Shown here: positions 1-13,100 of the stretch, one piece after another | How the letters are laid out: every line of letters begins with the position of its first letter | How positions within the stretch are numbered: position 1 is the first letter of the stretch | NCBI GenBank assembly: GCA_002633005.1 | Contig: NMRA01000043.1 | Span: 600,277 to 663,465 of the forward strand | Direction: 5' to 3' | Source: Phoronis australis | Taxonomy: Eukaryota; Phoronida; Phoronidae | DNA length: 63,189 nt | Translations under genes and position numbers: made by a program | The notes under the pieces: generated by a model | Database searches by the model: none | What the model was told of the DNA's origin: nothing | The model's input: only the letters and a program-made list of their open reading frames with translations

Positions 1-2385
1 TCAGTTTTTACAAAAGGGGGCAGCATATGACGAACTTAGGTGTCACAATAAAATGGCTGCCGAAGGCAGTGCACATTTGAAATAACTCGGCACAAATTAA
101 AGAAAACTTCCGAATCGATGAATGCGGTATATCTGTGAGAGTTAAATCGAATCCTATTCAGATCATAACTTTGAAGTGGAATAATTCGGTGAGTACAACA
201 GCAAGTCGGTTTTATGCTTAGGCGGACGAACATTGGGTTCCCCAGTATACTGTTGTAATAGAGGAAAAAAGGGGTCGGCTAAACAGACACACAGGTTCGG
301 GCCTATTAACACGGTGCAAGAGAAAAGTCTGGAGGCTACTCACATTACGTCCGTACAGGACGGCAGCGAACTCCAGAAGGCCCAGACGATCTTGTCACGT
401 GGTCTTGATGGGTGACTCGTCACGTGATAGGAGTGTGACCTCGGCTGGGCTCTTCTGGCGTTAGATGTCGCACAAGGCTAAGACCAACATTGTCACGAAA
501 AGGACTTCACAACATAGAGACGCCACAGCCGAGACTGACGTCGACATTTACTACAATACTCAGGCTCAGCATCCTGTTGTTAGTTTGCAACAAATTTGTG
601 GTCAAAACACAAAAACCTAATCAAAAAGCCGATGTGTCGCAACTCCTGAGTGAGTCGAGCCAGTCAGTGAGTCGGTTCAAGATCAAGTACGATACGGAAT
701 TTCCCGCTGCGTGACGGATGGATAACATCAATTGCCAGACCATTTCGTAACCTTTCATAATCAACCGGCAATTGCCATTATTCATCCAAAACTAACCGGG
801 TAATATTCTGTACTGTACTTGACCTTGAACTGACTCATTCAGGAGTTGCGAAGGATGGTCTTGTCCGGATTTTTTTTACCTGAATTTCTTGGGAACTCAG
901 GATGCTGTCAATGCTATCAGAATAAAGAACAATTGCTCATGGTTTTCTGAATCCCTGTTTTGTGTAAATTTGTTGACATTTGTGTTTGATATGAACGACT
1001 GAAGTGAAGCACCTGAGCGTCATACCTTGTAGTATATATTTAGTGTACTGGAGACAATCAGAAGTTAAGGATGCCTGTGGCCTTGGCTGTTTTGCCTTGG
1101 TTGAGCTTGGGTTAATTGAAGAGTTTGGTTAGACAAGGCTTATAATTCAGACTAGCCTATTGTATTTACATACAAATATCCAGCGAACGATCTGGATAAA
1201 AAGTAAGCGAAACAAAGTGTGACACAGCATAATGCCTGTGTCTCATTACTGCATTCTTTCATTCAGTGACTTTACCAGACGTAGAGGGTTGTGAGGGTGT
1301 GATAACATCTAGTTCCTTTGTTAACTGCCAAACACAGTCTTGTCTGGTATGACAACAGGCAGACCAATTATCTACCAGGCTTATTACAGACCACCTGTGA
1401 GCACAATCAAACCCAGAGCGAATTGGTACGTTCGGAAAGAATAGATCGTCGTAACTTCAGTTGTAGTTGGGCGATTTTGGTGATTCAAAAACTAAACATG
1501 ATCAGCATTTGACAACAAATTCAGACATTCCATTGGTTTATGTTCAAATATGTAAAAACTTTTATTTTTAACAGCACACCCCAGTCAGGCTAGATACGAT
1601 CTTATTGGTGATTAGAGCAATCACCGAACAAAAGAGAGCTGGCCCTCCAACCATAAATGCCAGAATGAAGTTAATCAGTCGTGTAAGATATTGATTACAG
1701 GGTTCATCTTCCCAACTTGCGATAGAATTGAACAAGTTGGGAGCAACATGGAAAATGTGTGTCATTAAAACTACATTCTTCGAATTTTTACTTGAGTAAT
1801 TGAGTTAACTAACATGGCCCACTTCCTGCCATCAGAGGACAGGGGACCAGTTTACTGAACGATTTGGGTGGACTGATTTTCTGTCGGCCTTTGAAGTCCA
1901 CATGCCATGTATTGCATATGCCAGTGCTGTGTTACCTGCTATTTTACCAAGCTCTAGGCCAGGGTAGAGCAGACTACAACCAGTACTCATATGACATGTG
2001 GTGGCTTTATAAGGTTTTCACAAATCACAGTTCTTACAAAACCTACTTAGGTATAAAAGGTATGAAAGCCATGAAATACCGGTAATATATTGTTGTATAA
2101 AGTGACGGTATCACAGTATAGCTGACACTCGTCAGATGTTACCCTTTTTCTTAGCTTTACGTTGACTTTGTAGTTTGTACCTGTGTTTTTATCAACAATA
2201 GGTCAGTGCAAAGGGTTACAAAATTTATTTCTGAATATTTGACTGAACAGACATGGACAATACTCAAAAACTCAAGGGGATATTTTTATAACCCATAAAG
2301 CATCGTAATAAAATATTTGTATGTCTTGAAGTGACTGAAAGAAATCAAGCAAAGAAGAGTAGTGTGTTGAAGGTAATGTACATGA
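1..2385. other. Upstream region without a recognised gene
   Basis: No protein family is recognisable here. The first 720 bases contain more CpG than the following DNA and hold two CACGTG boxes (396-401 and 421-426), an E2F-like site (700-707) and a 51-codon ATG frame (465-620, beginning MSHKAKTN) that resembles nothing I know and has no good splice donor. From 720 to 2385 the DNA is AT-rich, with only short chance open frames. It may contain the promoter or a non-coding first exon of the RB1 gene downstream, which cannot be shown from sequence alone. Confidence 0.4.
700..707 (+). promoter_or_regulatory. E2F-like site (TTTCCCGC)
   Basis: TTTCCCGC matches the E2F consensus TTTSSCGC, and a TGACG half-site (ATF/CREB type) follows within 10 bases. 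Vertebrate RB1 promoters carry neighbouring E2F and ATF sites, so this is a reasonable candidate for an RB1 promoter element. The first recognised RB1 coding exon lies 3.4 kb downstream and starts at a splice acceptor, so a promoter this far away would need an untranslated exon. Confidence 0.25.
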
Positions 2386-2956
2386 CAATGGCTTCCATCA
2401 GCCGCGATAGACACCAATGTGTTGCCAAATGTAGCCATGTCTGCAAGTTCTCGAAGAAGCTTTTTTGCACTAATGATGATGATACAGACTTGCTCACAAC
2501 TCTGGGGGCACAACCTCGCTATAGCTGTATTAGAGACTTTTTTCAAAGAACCCATAATTGTTAAAGTGCTCTTCAAATGTAGTGTATTATGCAGAGACGA
2601 CATCTGATCTATGTTAGAGGAGAATTGTATCACTGCTTTCCAAAGACAACAGGCTGTCATAGAAGCCAACAAAGGGCCAAAAGAGACTGAAGCTAGGGAT
2701 GATGCTGATGATGAAACTAGAGTTGGTCCTCCCAAGATGCTTGTCTCAAAGAAATATTTGACGAGGAAGATGAGGTCATGAGTGACAGCAAACCATCTTT
2801 GTCAATAGAAGCAAAAGCTCACTTGGAAGTTGTCAGAATATGGTCTGACAGTATTTTTAGTTGTATTGTATTGTTTTGTTTTGTTATTCTGTTTGATTGG
2901 CATGACCCCTGAGTTAGGTACAGTGATGATGTAATTTGTTTACTACTAAATAGTGT

Positions 2957-3159
2957 GGAACTTTCTAGTAGACTGAGGTCAGAACAGTGATGATGTAATT
3001 TGTTTACTACAGTATAGAGTGGAACTTTCTGGAAGACTCTAGTTTGACAGTGATTAATGCAGTCCAGAATATTCTAGAGACTAGTACATGTTTGTAGAAT
3101 GGTTGGGTGGATTCAGGAAAGTTCTAGAATGTGCTTGAATTGATGAAAAGTTCCAGAAC
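2957..3159 (+). promoter_or_regulatory. Cluster of heat-shock elements in the LTR U3
   Basis: HSF binds alternating nGAAn/nTTCn pentamers. Here are GGAAC-TTTCT (2957-2966), a perfect three-unit GGAAC-TTTCT-GGAAG (3021-3035), AGAAT-ATTCT (3066-3075), a perfect four-unit ATTCA-GGAAA-GTTCT-AGAAT (3111-3130), a further TGAAT in phase at 3136, and GTTCC-AGAAC (3150-3159). All lie within 220 bp upstream of the LTR TATA box. One more pair, GTTCC-AGAAA, lies downstream near 3278. Such spacing is what a heat-inducible promoter looks like. Confidence 0.6.
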
Positions 3160-3171
3160 AATGCATTAGGC

Positions 3172-3179
3172 TATAAATA
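3172..3179 (+). promoter_or_regulatory. TATA box of the solo LTR
   Basis: TATAAATA follows the heat-shock-element cluster by 12 bases and precedes a GATCAAGTC-rich leader. Transcription from about 3200 would run toward the RB1 exon at 4065, which is preceded by a splice acceptor. Confidence 0.55.
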
Positions 3180-4065
3180 CACAAGCACGGGTTTGTGTTA
3201 GTAAGATCAAGTCCGGAGATCAAGTCAGTGAGATCAAGTCAGTTCAAGAGAAGAGATCAAGTCAGGAGATCAAATAAGTTCCAGAAAGTTAATCAGGAGA
3301 GCTACAGTTGAGTTGCAGTGAAGAGAATTAGCAGTTACAGCGATAGTCAATAGAGAGCCAGCTATAGAGACAGCAGGTTATTGAATCGACGAGTGTAACA
3401 GTTGCTGAACGTGTCTCAGAAGTTCATCACAAGTCAAGGCTTCGCAGCACTGGCTGGAGCATAAACAGACATTACGTCAGACGTTTTGTTTGAGTAGGCT
3501 TGTGAACGTACGGTCGGGATTAATAAAGGATTAACTCGAACCAGTCTTCAGTCAATCGTAGCACCGAAAGCTATTAGCACCGGTCTGTAACAACCTGCGC
3601 CCACCCACACACGGGGAAAAACGTGACAGAAGTGGAAAGTTACTTACAGGTGCTCTCTTTTGTGTTTTGGAGCAAGCACCAGACCAACTGCAGATTAGTC
3701 CTGTTTTGGCAAAATTTACTACAATATGCATCCATGCCTGTGTAAGCAGTGACCTCTGTGTGGATTATAAGCTTGGCAGGCAAGGCCAGTTTGTCTCCAG
3801 GATGAGCTGACCAGTTCATTTTCCTTGTAAAAATGCACAGTTTGTGCAACAAACAAAGTTAATCAGTCTTGTCGTTTAACCATTTCAATACAAAGTTGTG
3901 TACGTTTCTTCAATCACAAATTCTGTGAGAAATAAACGTTGGAATATTGTGTAGTTTCATCAAATATCGATGTTGGATCACATTGTTTTGTTCTTAACAG
4001 AATGCAGCCCTGTTGTACAAAAACAAGTTGTGGTAGTACTTTTGCATCATCTTGTTCGTTTCAGA

Positions 4066-4191
4066 ATGATGGTTACCAAAGAGGAATTTTCCGCTTTGTG
4101 TACAAAACTGGATATTGCTACTAGAGTGGAAGCAGATACCTGGTCTGCATGGACACAACTGGGCCATGCAAACAGCAAACCAGACATCAGT
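4066..4191 (+). CDS. RB1: RB1 coding exon 1 (residues 1-42)
   Basis: Carries [12 protein letters not shown] and a Trp-rich helix, matching human exon 2. An acceptor (TTCGTTTCAG) ends at 4064, so an untranslated or short coding exon lies upstream; ATGATG directly follows. Donor GTAAGT at 4192; phase 0. Confidence 0.85.
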
Positions 4192-7100
4192 GTAAGTTAC
4201 ATATGCTTCCTATTGCTCTACACAGGTTTCACTTGAATTTGCCGGGCTTTAATGCCTTAAAAAATTGCATGGAATTCCTCTCATCAAGCGTGAAACACAA
4301 AACTTACACTTGAATGGTCAAACATTCCCTCAGGGTTAGAATCAGTTTCAACTTATGCTAAATACTCTTAGCTTGACAGTATCAGAAAATGCTGCCTGGA
4401 TGTAGAAGACAAGATATGGATTTCATTTTGTTGTAATACAAGGCTGATTCATCAGAATCCTCGGACTAGAGCCATTGTAACTACATGGAATAACTGGTGG
4501 TCTAGGCAATGAGACAATGTTGGGGAGGGAGATTTACCCCTACTGTAAAAATTGGAAGGCCTAGGAATCTTTCCCCTTGGTGAGAGAGTGCCTTGTATAG
4601 TTCTGTGTTCTAGCATCTGTACAACCAGTGGTTAATGGAATGTGTGGTACACATCTGTTCTGATGGTAGTGGATCTATACTTCTAAGTTCTAATATTCAT
4701 TATTTAAAAAGTTCCCATGTTTTAAGTTGCACATTCTCTGTGCAAAACTAAGTTTTTATGGATTTAAGTGTCAAATATATGGAGCAGTGGAGCAGTAAAA
4801 GGTGATGTAAATAACACCATTAGCCAATGTATGACTTTGAAAAGCGTTTCTGCTACCTGTGGTAGATTGCATATCTATCCCAGAACATCTACCCTGGGTA
4901 CAAGAGTAAGAGATGCCTGGCTGATGGACAAAAAGTACATCAATAGGACTTAACCCAAGTTACTGAAGATGCTTAAATCTGATCATAAAAAGACCGACCA
5001 TGAAAATGTGTCTGCATGCATAACATGCAGCATTCTTTGCATCGTTGCCAAGTGTCTGGAAAAAATATTAATAAATTTAAATTTCTGAGGAGATAATCTG
5101 ACAAGTATAGTATTGAATTATGAAAATTTGTATTTTATATTATTATTTGTTTATTTTGAAAGAATGTCGTGTTGAAAGAGCATTTGGCAATATGTTTCAT
5201 AAAACTGGTGTGCACTTAAATTCATTTTTTACTGATCCGAATGAAAATGATGCCCAAAGAGTATTTGTAGCATGTCTGCAAGCAATATAACCTTACATTT
5301 TTGGTCCGTGTTTATTGCTCGACACTTTGCTTAATGCCAATTTGCCAAATGCGATTTAGCAAAAATCCCAGGTCGCCAAATGAAAAACTGAGGCTGCCAA
5401 AACTGATGTCTGAAGTCACTGACCAAAAAGAAAAACTTGTACTGCTGTCAACATTAAAAGATATACATAATTCTTTTTTCACTAAATTCAAAGGAATTTT
5501 ACCCGAAACTTTAATCATAGATTTTTCACATTTGAAAAGCACACCTTTGAATGAGATGTTAAACTTTGAAATAAAATTGCCAATTGAAAGAACTCATGAA
5601 ATCTTTTTTAAATGTCCTACAGCTTGGGCCCTCTGGCTAACATCCAATAGTCATTGGATTTGAGTTTCCACTATTTAAGGCATCCATGCCAATTACTTTG
5701 ACATGTCTGATATAATGTTCTGACTTTGAATAACTTGCTATGCCACCTTCACTGCTATGTTATCTGGTGTTATTACATGTCTTATATTTATGTTCTGATC
5801 TTGGATAACTTGTTATGCCACCTTCACTGCTATGTTATCTGGTATTACTACATGACCACCGATACTTCTGTCCTCTTATTCACTAAACCATATTAAAATG
5901 ACTTCGGATGTCCTTATTTGTTACCTGACCAATTACAACCTGCAGAAACCGCAACCCATGAATGATTGTAAGGAGACCATAACATTGCATTGAAACACGT
6001 AAGAACTTGGTAATCAACTGAGAGACAGAAATATCAAAGGAAAGAGAATCAGATGTCCAATAATGAGTCAATGTGGTCTTCCTTGGTCCATTTGACCTAT
6101 TATCACCCTCAGGATTGTTCCATGTATTAGTGTGTACTGTGGTATTTCTTTTAAAAATTCTGAATTATTTGTTTTGTCAGAATTCACCAATGAAGTGGCT
6201 GGCCTGTCTACTATACACTACCAGTGTTGAAGCGAGGTAAAGTATCTATTCTGTTTTTTAACTATTCAAATCTGCAAGCTGTAACTATGACATAATGTTT
6301 TCCAGATTTGTGGATGTCATTGTATCAGTAACTATTAACATAGCTCAAGAAATCATATTTAATTTCAAATTATTTTTCATTAATTTATTAAATAACACCC
6401 TGTGGAATGCCCATGGATATTAGTTGCAAAATAGGCGCATTTCAAATTTCGTGATTTAAACTTTTTGTTTGGTCCGTGTATGGTTGTTGCTAGTATTATA
6501 ATTATCTCTTGAGTCATGTCAAATATTGCCTCATCAGGTATCCATATGGTCTGAATGATCCCATCATGAGAAATGGTTGTTCAGAGGTGCCACGTTTCAA
6601 CTTGTTCAAACTTTTATCAGAGACTGGAATGAGGTGAGACGACAACTGCAGCCTGAGTAGATAGTCGGCTTTGTCTTTCACCTGCTGAGTGATGTGCTTT
6701 CAATTTATAACTTTGCTGACTTGAACTTTTTGTCTAATATACAGTACAAAATGTTAAGTATTTCTTAGTACAAAAATCATTTCGTACTTTGTTGAGATCA
6801 GAATAGTTTGGCAGCAGCTCCTGCTGTAGACAAAATGTGTTAAACTCACAGTATTGCTGTCATTTTAGGTTTGTTAATGTGACTTGGCCAAATGCTTTTT
6901 TGTTGCTCTGAAAACGACTGTCAAACACACAAAGATCTCAAGTGAATTTTGTGGAAAATAATTGATTGTTTACATTGTTGTGTGTTCAGTGAAGTTTGTT
7001 GTGATCAAAATTATGTTGTGAAATTAGGCTATTAAAGACTTATTCTGCTGACCGGGCTCTTTGTGGACCACGATATAGACAGCTCATTGGTTGTGGTTTG

Positions 7101-10100
7101 TACCCATTCTCACTGGTGTCTAATTCTATTCTGTAGCATGGCTGAGCTGTGCAGTCAACTACAGATGTTGAAGAATCAGTCAGTTGTGGGTGACACGGCA
7201 CGAGACAGTATAACGCTGTTGCTGAAAAGGTACCTGATATGTGCACCAATCTTCGACAAATTTGAACGGTAAGCTGTTATGAAATTGATTTGAACTCTAA
7301 GGCCATTTTTCTAAATGCATTTATCCCCCCCTTCAAGCGTCTGCACCAACTTTTCCATATCATGTTGACACTAATTTAGTTAATTATGCAACCATCATCA
7401 GGATTTTGTGGTGTTGTGAAGAGGATATAATGGCAGTTGCTGTGAAATGACCAAAAAGAGTTGGGTGTGGTCTGCAAGCTTGCCACCTCAATTAGAAAAT
7501 ACTGAAGTGTGTTGTTAATAATAATCAACATCAAATAGCAGTGTCTGATCATGTTTCTTCACTACTGACAGAAATCATAAGTGGATTAGAATGGCTGGGG
7601 TTTTTAGTACATTTTAACTACCTGCATGCAGTAGCATTGATAATACATAACTTTCTTTTGGTATCTGTGTTTCAGCATTTTCAAGGAAATATTCCTCCAA
7701 GAACAACCGGATATACAGTAAGGCTTGCATTGAAAGTTGATAATAGTGTTACATTGTTAGATTGTTAGTGATCTTGATAATAGTGTTAGATTGCTTCACA
7801 CTTAATGCTTGGTAATAGTGTTAGATTGCTCCACACCTAATGCTTGGTAACAGTGTTAGATTGCTCCACACCTAATGCTTGGTAACAGTGTTAGATTGCT
7901 CCACACCTAATGCTTGGTAATAGTGTTAGATTGCTCCACACCTAATGCTTGGTAATAGTGTTAGATTGCTCCACACCTAATGCTTGATAATAGTTTTAGA
8001 TTGGTACTCACCTAATTGCTCCACACTGAACACTTAAAGACATAGTTTCACACCAAAACAACTGCTTTTCAAAACAAATAATAGGGCTGTGTGAATCTGT
8101 TGCACAGGGCAGTTCTTGTCCAAACAGCTTGGTTAATGAGAAAAGCCCAGCAATAATGACCTTTTCCGACTTCAGCCGTCGAGTCAATTCTGAGACCAGG
8201 CATATGTGGTTACATAACTGTCTGATGTCAGTTCAGGAAGACAGCTGTGTATTGCAATGGCTAAAAGCAGTCAACCCTCCAAAATTTTGCTTGCTTCATT
8301 TGATAATTTCTTTCAACTCCATTTGTTGGCATAATTAAATTGTTTTTCGCCAAGAAGATGTAAAAACCAGTGTATCACATATAACCAAGCCTAATACAAA
8401 AAAGTGCAGTTTTAATTTTTTTCATTTTCAGCAGTGAGTAAATTAACCATGTATATAATTGAAATTTGAGTGGAGGTGGCAATGTCAATGACAAAATTAT
8501 AACAACACTTGAAATGGAAGTCTTCTGAACTTGGTTTGTTAAATTCATGTGTTAATGTATTGAAATAATAACAAACCCAAGGCATCAAAAAATATTGCCT
8601 GAAGATGCCAGTGAACATATTATTTCAACCATTCATTACGACAAGTTAATTCTACCATGCTTTGGTCACTGAGTCATAGAAGTCAAAGAACAAATCAGAG
8701 GACGATTATGATTTAATTCCCAGTTCAAATTAAAATCAAGTGCTTTCAGTTGGAATTATCTATTTGGTTTCTACAGTGAAAGACTTTCAAGGTAGTTGAA
8801 GGTTACCGCTACTGTACATAAGTCACAACTGAAATAATCTCACTACACTAAACTTTATCTGTGGTCTAATCTTTTACCGAAATAAGTAACTTAGAATGCA
8901 CAGTACTTTAACATTTAAGCATTACAAACGTTATCCAACAAAAAGACAAATTTACATGATATAAAAGTGGATATGCCTAACTATTACCATGGCGACCACG
9001 TATTTGTTACATTAGAAATCGACAAGCATGATTTGAAAAAGTAAGAAGTTGCTGTGGAAAAGGGATTGGAGGCTGGAACCTTCACAATCCAACATGGCCT
9101 ATTACTCTAATTAAGAGCCTTTACATTTTGGCCCTTAATAACTTGAATTAAGAAAGCAAAAAGTTACAACACATGTATTGAAAGAACGATTCATACGTAA
9201 AATTTAGAAAAATATGAATTATGTTGTGACACATAATCAAACCTTAAAGCGCAATTGACTTTCAAAGAAAAAACGATTTCAAAACTTTTTCAACTGTTTT
9301 TAAGCTGAGTGTATGGTCAACTGAACGGGATATTCACACTGCAATAATTAGAATATTCCTTATATTTTTTGTAAAAAAAACTAAACATTGTGCAAAGTTG
9401 TTTTGTAGCAGCTTTCATGAAAATGTATCAAAGTTAAAACTTCACGAAGTACAAAATAGCTGATTGAACATGCCCTTCAGTTCAGCAGATGTCGCCATGT
9501 TGTCGGAAATGAGACCAAGCCCAACGGGAATTGTAAGCATTTTTATCACTCAGTAAGTAACATCTGCTTGGCTGAAATCCATTGAAATAGTAGGTGTAGA
9601 TGTTTCTCTTATGCACGGTTTTAAACTCGTAACTTATGCCACTTGTCCAAGATGACCAACCAGGTCCAAAAAAGTGACCCAGATTTCGCCACCAAAATTG
9701 CAATAAATGTGCACTTCTTAACCAGATTTTGATAATTTTTCAATTTTTACTGAGTGGGATGCATTATCTTTCCGGTTATATTGTAATATTTTTGCAAATC
9801 GTTCATTTAGTCCAGCTAGCTATCGACTAGGCTAAAATTCAATGGATTGCAACGACAGATAACGAGCATAAAGCAATTCAACACATCCACCTACAAACAT
9901 TTACCGGTATGTTGCAAAAACTGTTCTTCAAAAGAAAAGCAATCTACTGGTTACTTTTAATCCTGTCCGACAGTGTCTGTCGATGCTATCCGCCATTTTG
10001 AATGTTAGTTTGTTAATACTAGCTCAAGGCCCTCTAGCTTCTGGAAAGCGACGGCATCTACTGTTTCGAATACTCTGTAAAAGTTCACTCATCCTGGTTT

Positions 10101-13100
10101 ACAACTATAATCGGATCACGGGCTGTCGTTCTAGAAGCAGTCCATAGAAATATATTTGCTGCATACTACCGAATACGGCCATGCTCCACTCGTGGACTTC
10201 GCAAAGTATTCTCACTTGCAACGCAGTCTTGGAACAGTGGCAAACTTGTGCAAAGATACCCCAGCCCTTGACGTATTGCCACAACCTCCAACTACACAAC
10301 GATCAGGCATTCTTCTTCAAATATTTACTCCAGTTTACATCTAAAAATCCGACTACTTTTGAAAAAGTACTCCTCTTGGCACACAGCAATGGACACTGTG
10401 GACTCAGTCAGGCTGACACTGCAATGATCAGGTCACGTCCCTACTAACTGTAAAATGTTTATAGCAACACACAAGACCTTGTGCATATGTGTCACATTTC
10501 AGAAAATTAATGGACAAAAGTTGCATAATAAACCTATTCTAACAAACACAAAGATTCCATTTGTGCCAGATAGTCCGAACCAAGAGTACAAATCTATGGA
10601 CAAACTCGGCAGTGATCGGGTCAGGAATTCCTGATGTATTCCGGATGTGACGTGTTTCCGAAGATAGCCGAAATTCAAAATATTCTGTTCTCAAAATTGT
10701 GTGGGAAAGTGGGAGCGTGTTTTAAACGAATAATTGAAGAATATAGGGAAATAAAAAGAAATGTGGTTTATAAGCAATCTTTATTAACAGTCAACATATG
10801 TGTTTACATGTTAACTACAACTAAATAGCTGTGAACCAATCTCTTTAATAATAGTGTTAGATTGGTACTCACCTATAATGTTTCATTATAGTGTCGTGAT
10901 AGCTCCACACCTAATGCTTGATAATAGTGTTAGATTTCTGGAAACCTAATGTCTGATAATAGTGTTAGATGTTAGATTACAAACATAATGCTTGTTAGAT
11001 TGTTGAAAACCTGTTTGATAATAGTGTTAGATTGCTACACTCCTAATACTTACCTAATCCAAACATCATACAGTAGATGTTAATCAGTTATCGAAGGTTT
11101 TGATTATCTGTTACTGCTTGCCAATGAGTGCTTTGATCCATCCATATTTACTTTACGTTAATTTGTATGCGTCTGAAAATGTGTTACAATTAAACGCAAG
11201 TACGACGTTATTGACAAAGGATACTTTTTAGTTTTTAATATTTACATGGCCAATGACTAACATTGTATGTTTCAGTCTGTAGATCAAGTATTCTGTGGAT
11301 AGGCAGGATAATGTTCTCCTAGAACATTTAACACAGTGATTTATGCTGGACTGTTGGTCTTGTCATATTTCATTTTTTTCAGGTCAGAAAACCTACATTC
11401 CAATGAGGAAGAGAAGCCTACTTACAAACGAAAGTTAATTTGGTCTCTCTTTGTACTGGCTAAAGGTACATGGATCATATTTAATGTGCATTTGTTTAAA
11501 AAAAAGTATGTGTTGTATCTAAATGCACATTTATAATGTTAGTGGAGGTGGAGTATGGATAATATTTCAATTTAGAAACTTTATTGGAAAGACTTGTCAT
11601 GTTGAGAGACTCCTTACATACTTCAGTAGACGCTATGTAACTACTCTTTATTAAGACTCCATACATTAGTACACGCTGTGTAACTACTCTTTATTAAGAC
11701 TCCCGAGACTAAAGTTTCTCCTACAACATTAGATGAAATAAGAAGCCTTATCCTAGAATAGAGGTTTTAAAGATAAGCAGCAGAAAATGTTACAAGCAGT
11801 TTTCAAAGCTTGATCATCAGAAAGCAAAACATTTTGATTGATAATGGCACCTTAATTAATTGTCATTGATTTGATTGTGTTCCTTTTGATATTTTCGCTA
11901 TTAGATAACTTTTACAGTGCTCGCCAATGCGACCTCAGATTGTGTTTGGCGACCTTGGAAAATCTCCAAGTCAATCTCCATGAAGTCGCCATTGCAAGTA
12001 TCAAAGTCGGACCATAATTCCCTCTAAATTCATTTCAAAGTTCCTGTTGACTTCCAAACTTTATATTACTGACAGTTTTCCAAGATTTATTACCTTTGAG
12101 TCACAAATGTTCGGTTTATTTCGTGAAATCAGCACATTTGCCACCACGTTCAAATTACAAGAGGAAGTAAACAGACAGAAGTTGGAATTGTTTTTCAAAA
12201 ATCGGGCAAGATTGGCTAAATTCACGCCGGCAACCCATACAGTTGTCTGCACTTTTATGTTCACTAGTCGGCGGGAGGAACTGAATTTGGAATGAATACA
12301 GAATGAAGGTACGCCTACATTTAGGCATTTACTGTGAAATTAGGTGGCGCTATGGCCGTCTGACCTTTTTTGGTCGAGGAACATTTACGACATCCAGATA
12401 AGAAATCTGGGAATTGATTAATGTGCCTGCCATTATTTTCAGTGTTGGCGACCTCGGATTTTGTTCGCCAGATGTGACCTGGCATTTAACTAAGCATTGA
12501 GCACTGTTTTATGATTGAAAGATGTGACTTTAATGAGACTGCATCAATTTTTGACAACTAAGTGTATACAATTGAAATGCCATCATTGTTCAGGTTATCA
12601 GCAGCTTAGCTTTGTTTATCATTTCAGAGATCATTTTAGCCAAAAATGCCCAGCTCATCAGTAGTTTCCAAGTGCTGCTCTGTGCTCTTGACCATGTGAT
12701 CTTCTTTACACCCTCGTTCCTGCTCAACTCGCCCTACGGTAGGTTTGAATTAGGAGTCAAGTTGCCATGAATCATACATGTACAATCAGTAAGTCATATG
12801 ACCCAGTTGACCAATAGGCAGTGTTATTTTCTTACCCACCTATGGCCTTGGAATTGGGTCAAAGATGGATAATAGAGCTAAAATGAAATGTCCATTGTTT
12901 TGTGCAAACGCCAAGCTGCTGTATGAGGAAGTCTTGCCCTTATTAGTCTGCAGGATACGGGAATAATACAGTTTATACTGCAGACGTCTTGATACGGCCA
13001 TGCAATAACAATTTCATGTGTCCGTGCAATAACTGAAAGGGTTATTGTATGTTCATATAACCATGAAAATAACCATCGTCACGTGACAAAAACGGAGCTA

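Larger units (their letters stand above)
2831..3628 (+). mobile_element. Solo LTR of an LTR retrotransposon, 798 bp, with 5-bp target duplication
   Basis: The element begins TGTCA and ends TGACA, a perfect 5-bp terminal inverted repeat of the TG...CA type. GAAGT flanks it on both sides (2826-2830 and 3629-3633), the expected 5-bp target duplication. Inside are a TATA box (TATAAATA, 3172-3179) and a polyadenylation signal (AATAAA, 3522-3527), both on the plus strand, giving U3-R-U5 order in the same direction as RB1. No internal retroviral-type genes are present, so it is a solo LTR left by recombination between LTRs. Ty3/gypsy is the likeliest superfamily but is not proven. Confidence 0.85.
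2386..3865 (+). pseudogene. Degenerate hAT-family transposase relic, split by a solo LTR
   Basis: The left part (2386-2830) reads as a transposase-like chain in one frame with an internal TGA (2605-2607), then shifts frame near 2735 into an acidic stretch (KEIFDEEDEVMSDSKPS) followed by AKAHLEVE. If the LTR at 2831-3628 and one copy of its target duplication are removed, the frame continues into ESYLQ, and frame-shifted pieces beyond resemble the hAT dimerisation region: a SLAG motif, then SLSPG and DQFIFL. That order (acidic DIF-like segment, charged helix ending in YL, then the ATSVxSERxFSxAG block) is typical of hAT/ZBED C-termini. It is non-functional: stop, frameshifts and an 800-bp insertion. 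The match is from memory of family motifs. Confidence 0.5.
6237..7675. other. RB1 introns 2-4
   Basis: Three short introns (6237-6537, 6634-7136, 7269-7675) around exons 3 and 4. I see nothing in them beyond splice signals. Confidence 0.5.

Noticed and set aside
2286-2735. 149-codon minus-strand open frame
   Set aside because: It is the antisense of the hAT-like relic, which has the transposase-like motifs on the plus strand; the minus frame resembles nothing.
5301-5663. 120-codon plus-strand frame in RB1 intron 1
   Set aside because: No recognisable motif, and exons 1 and 2 of RB1 join in phase without it; left as chance or a transposon scrap.
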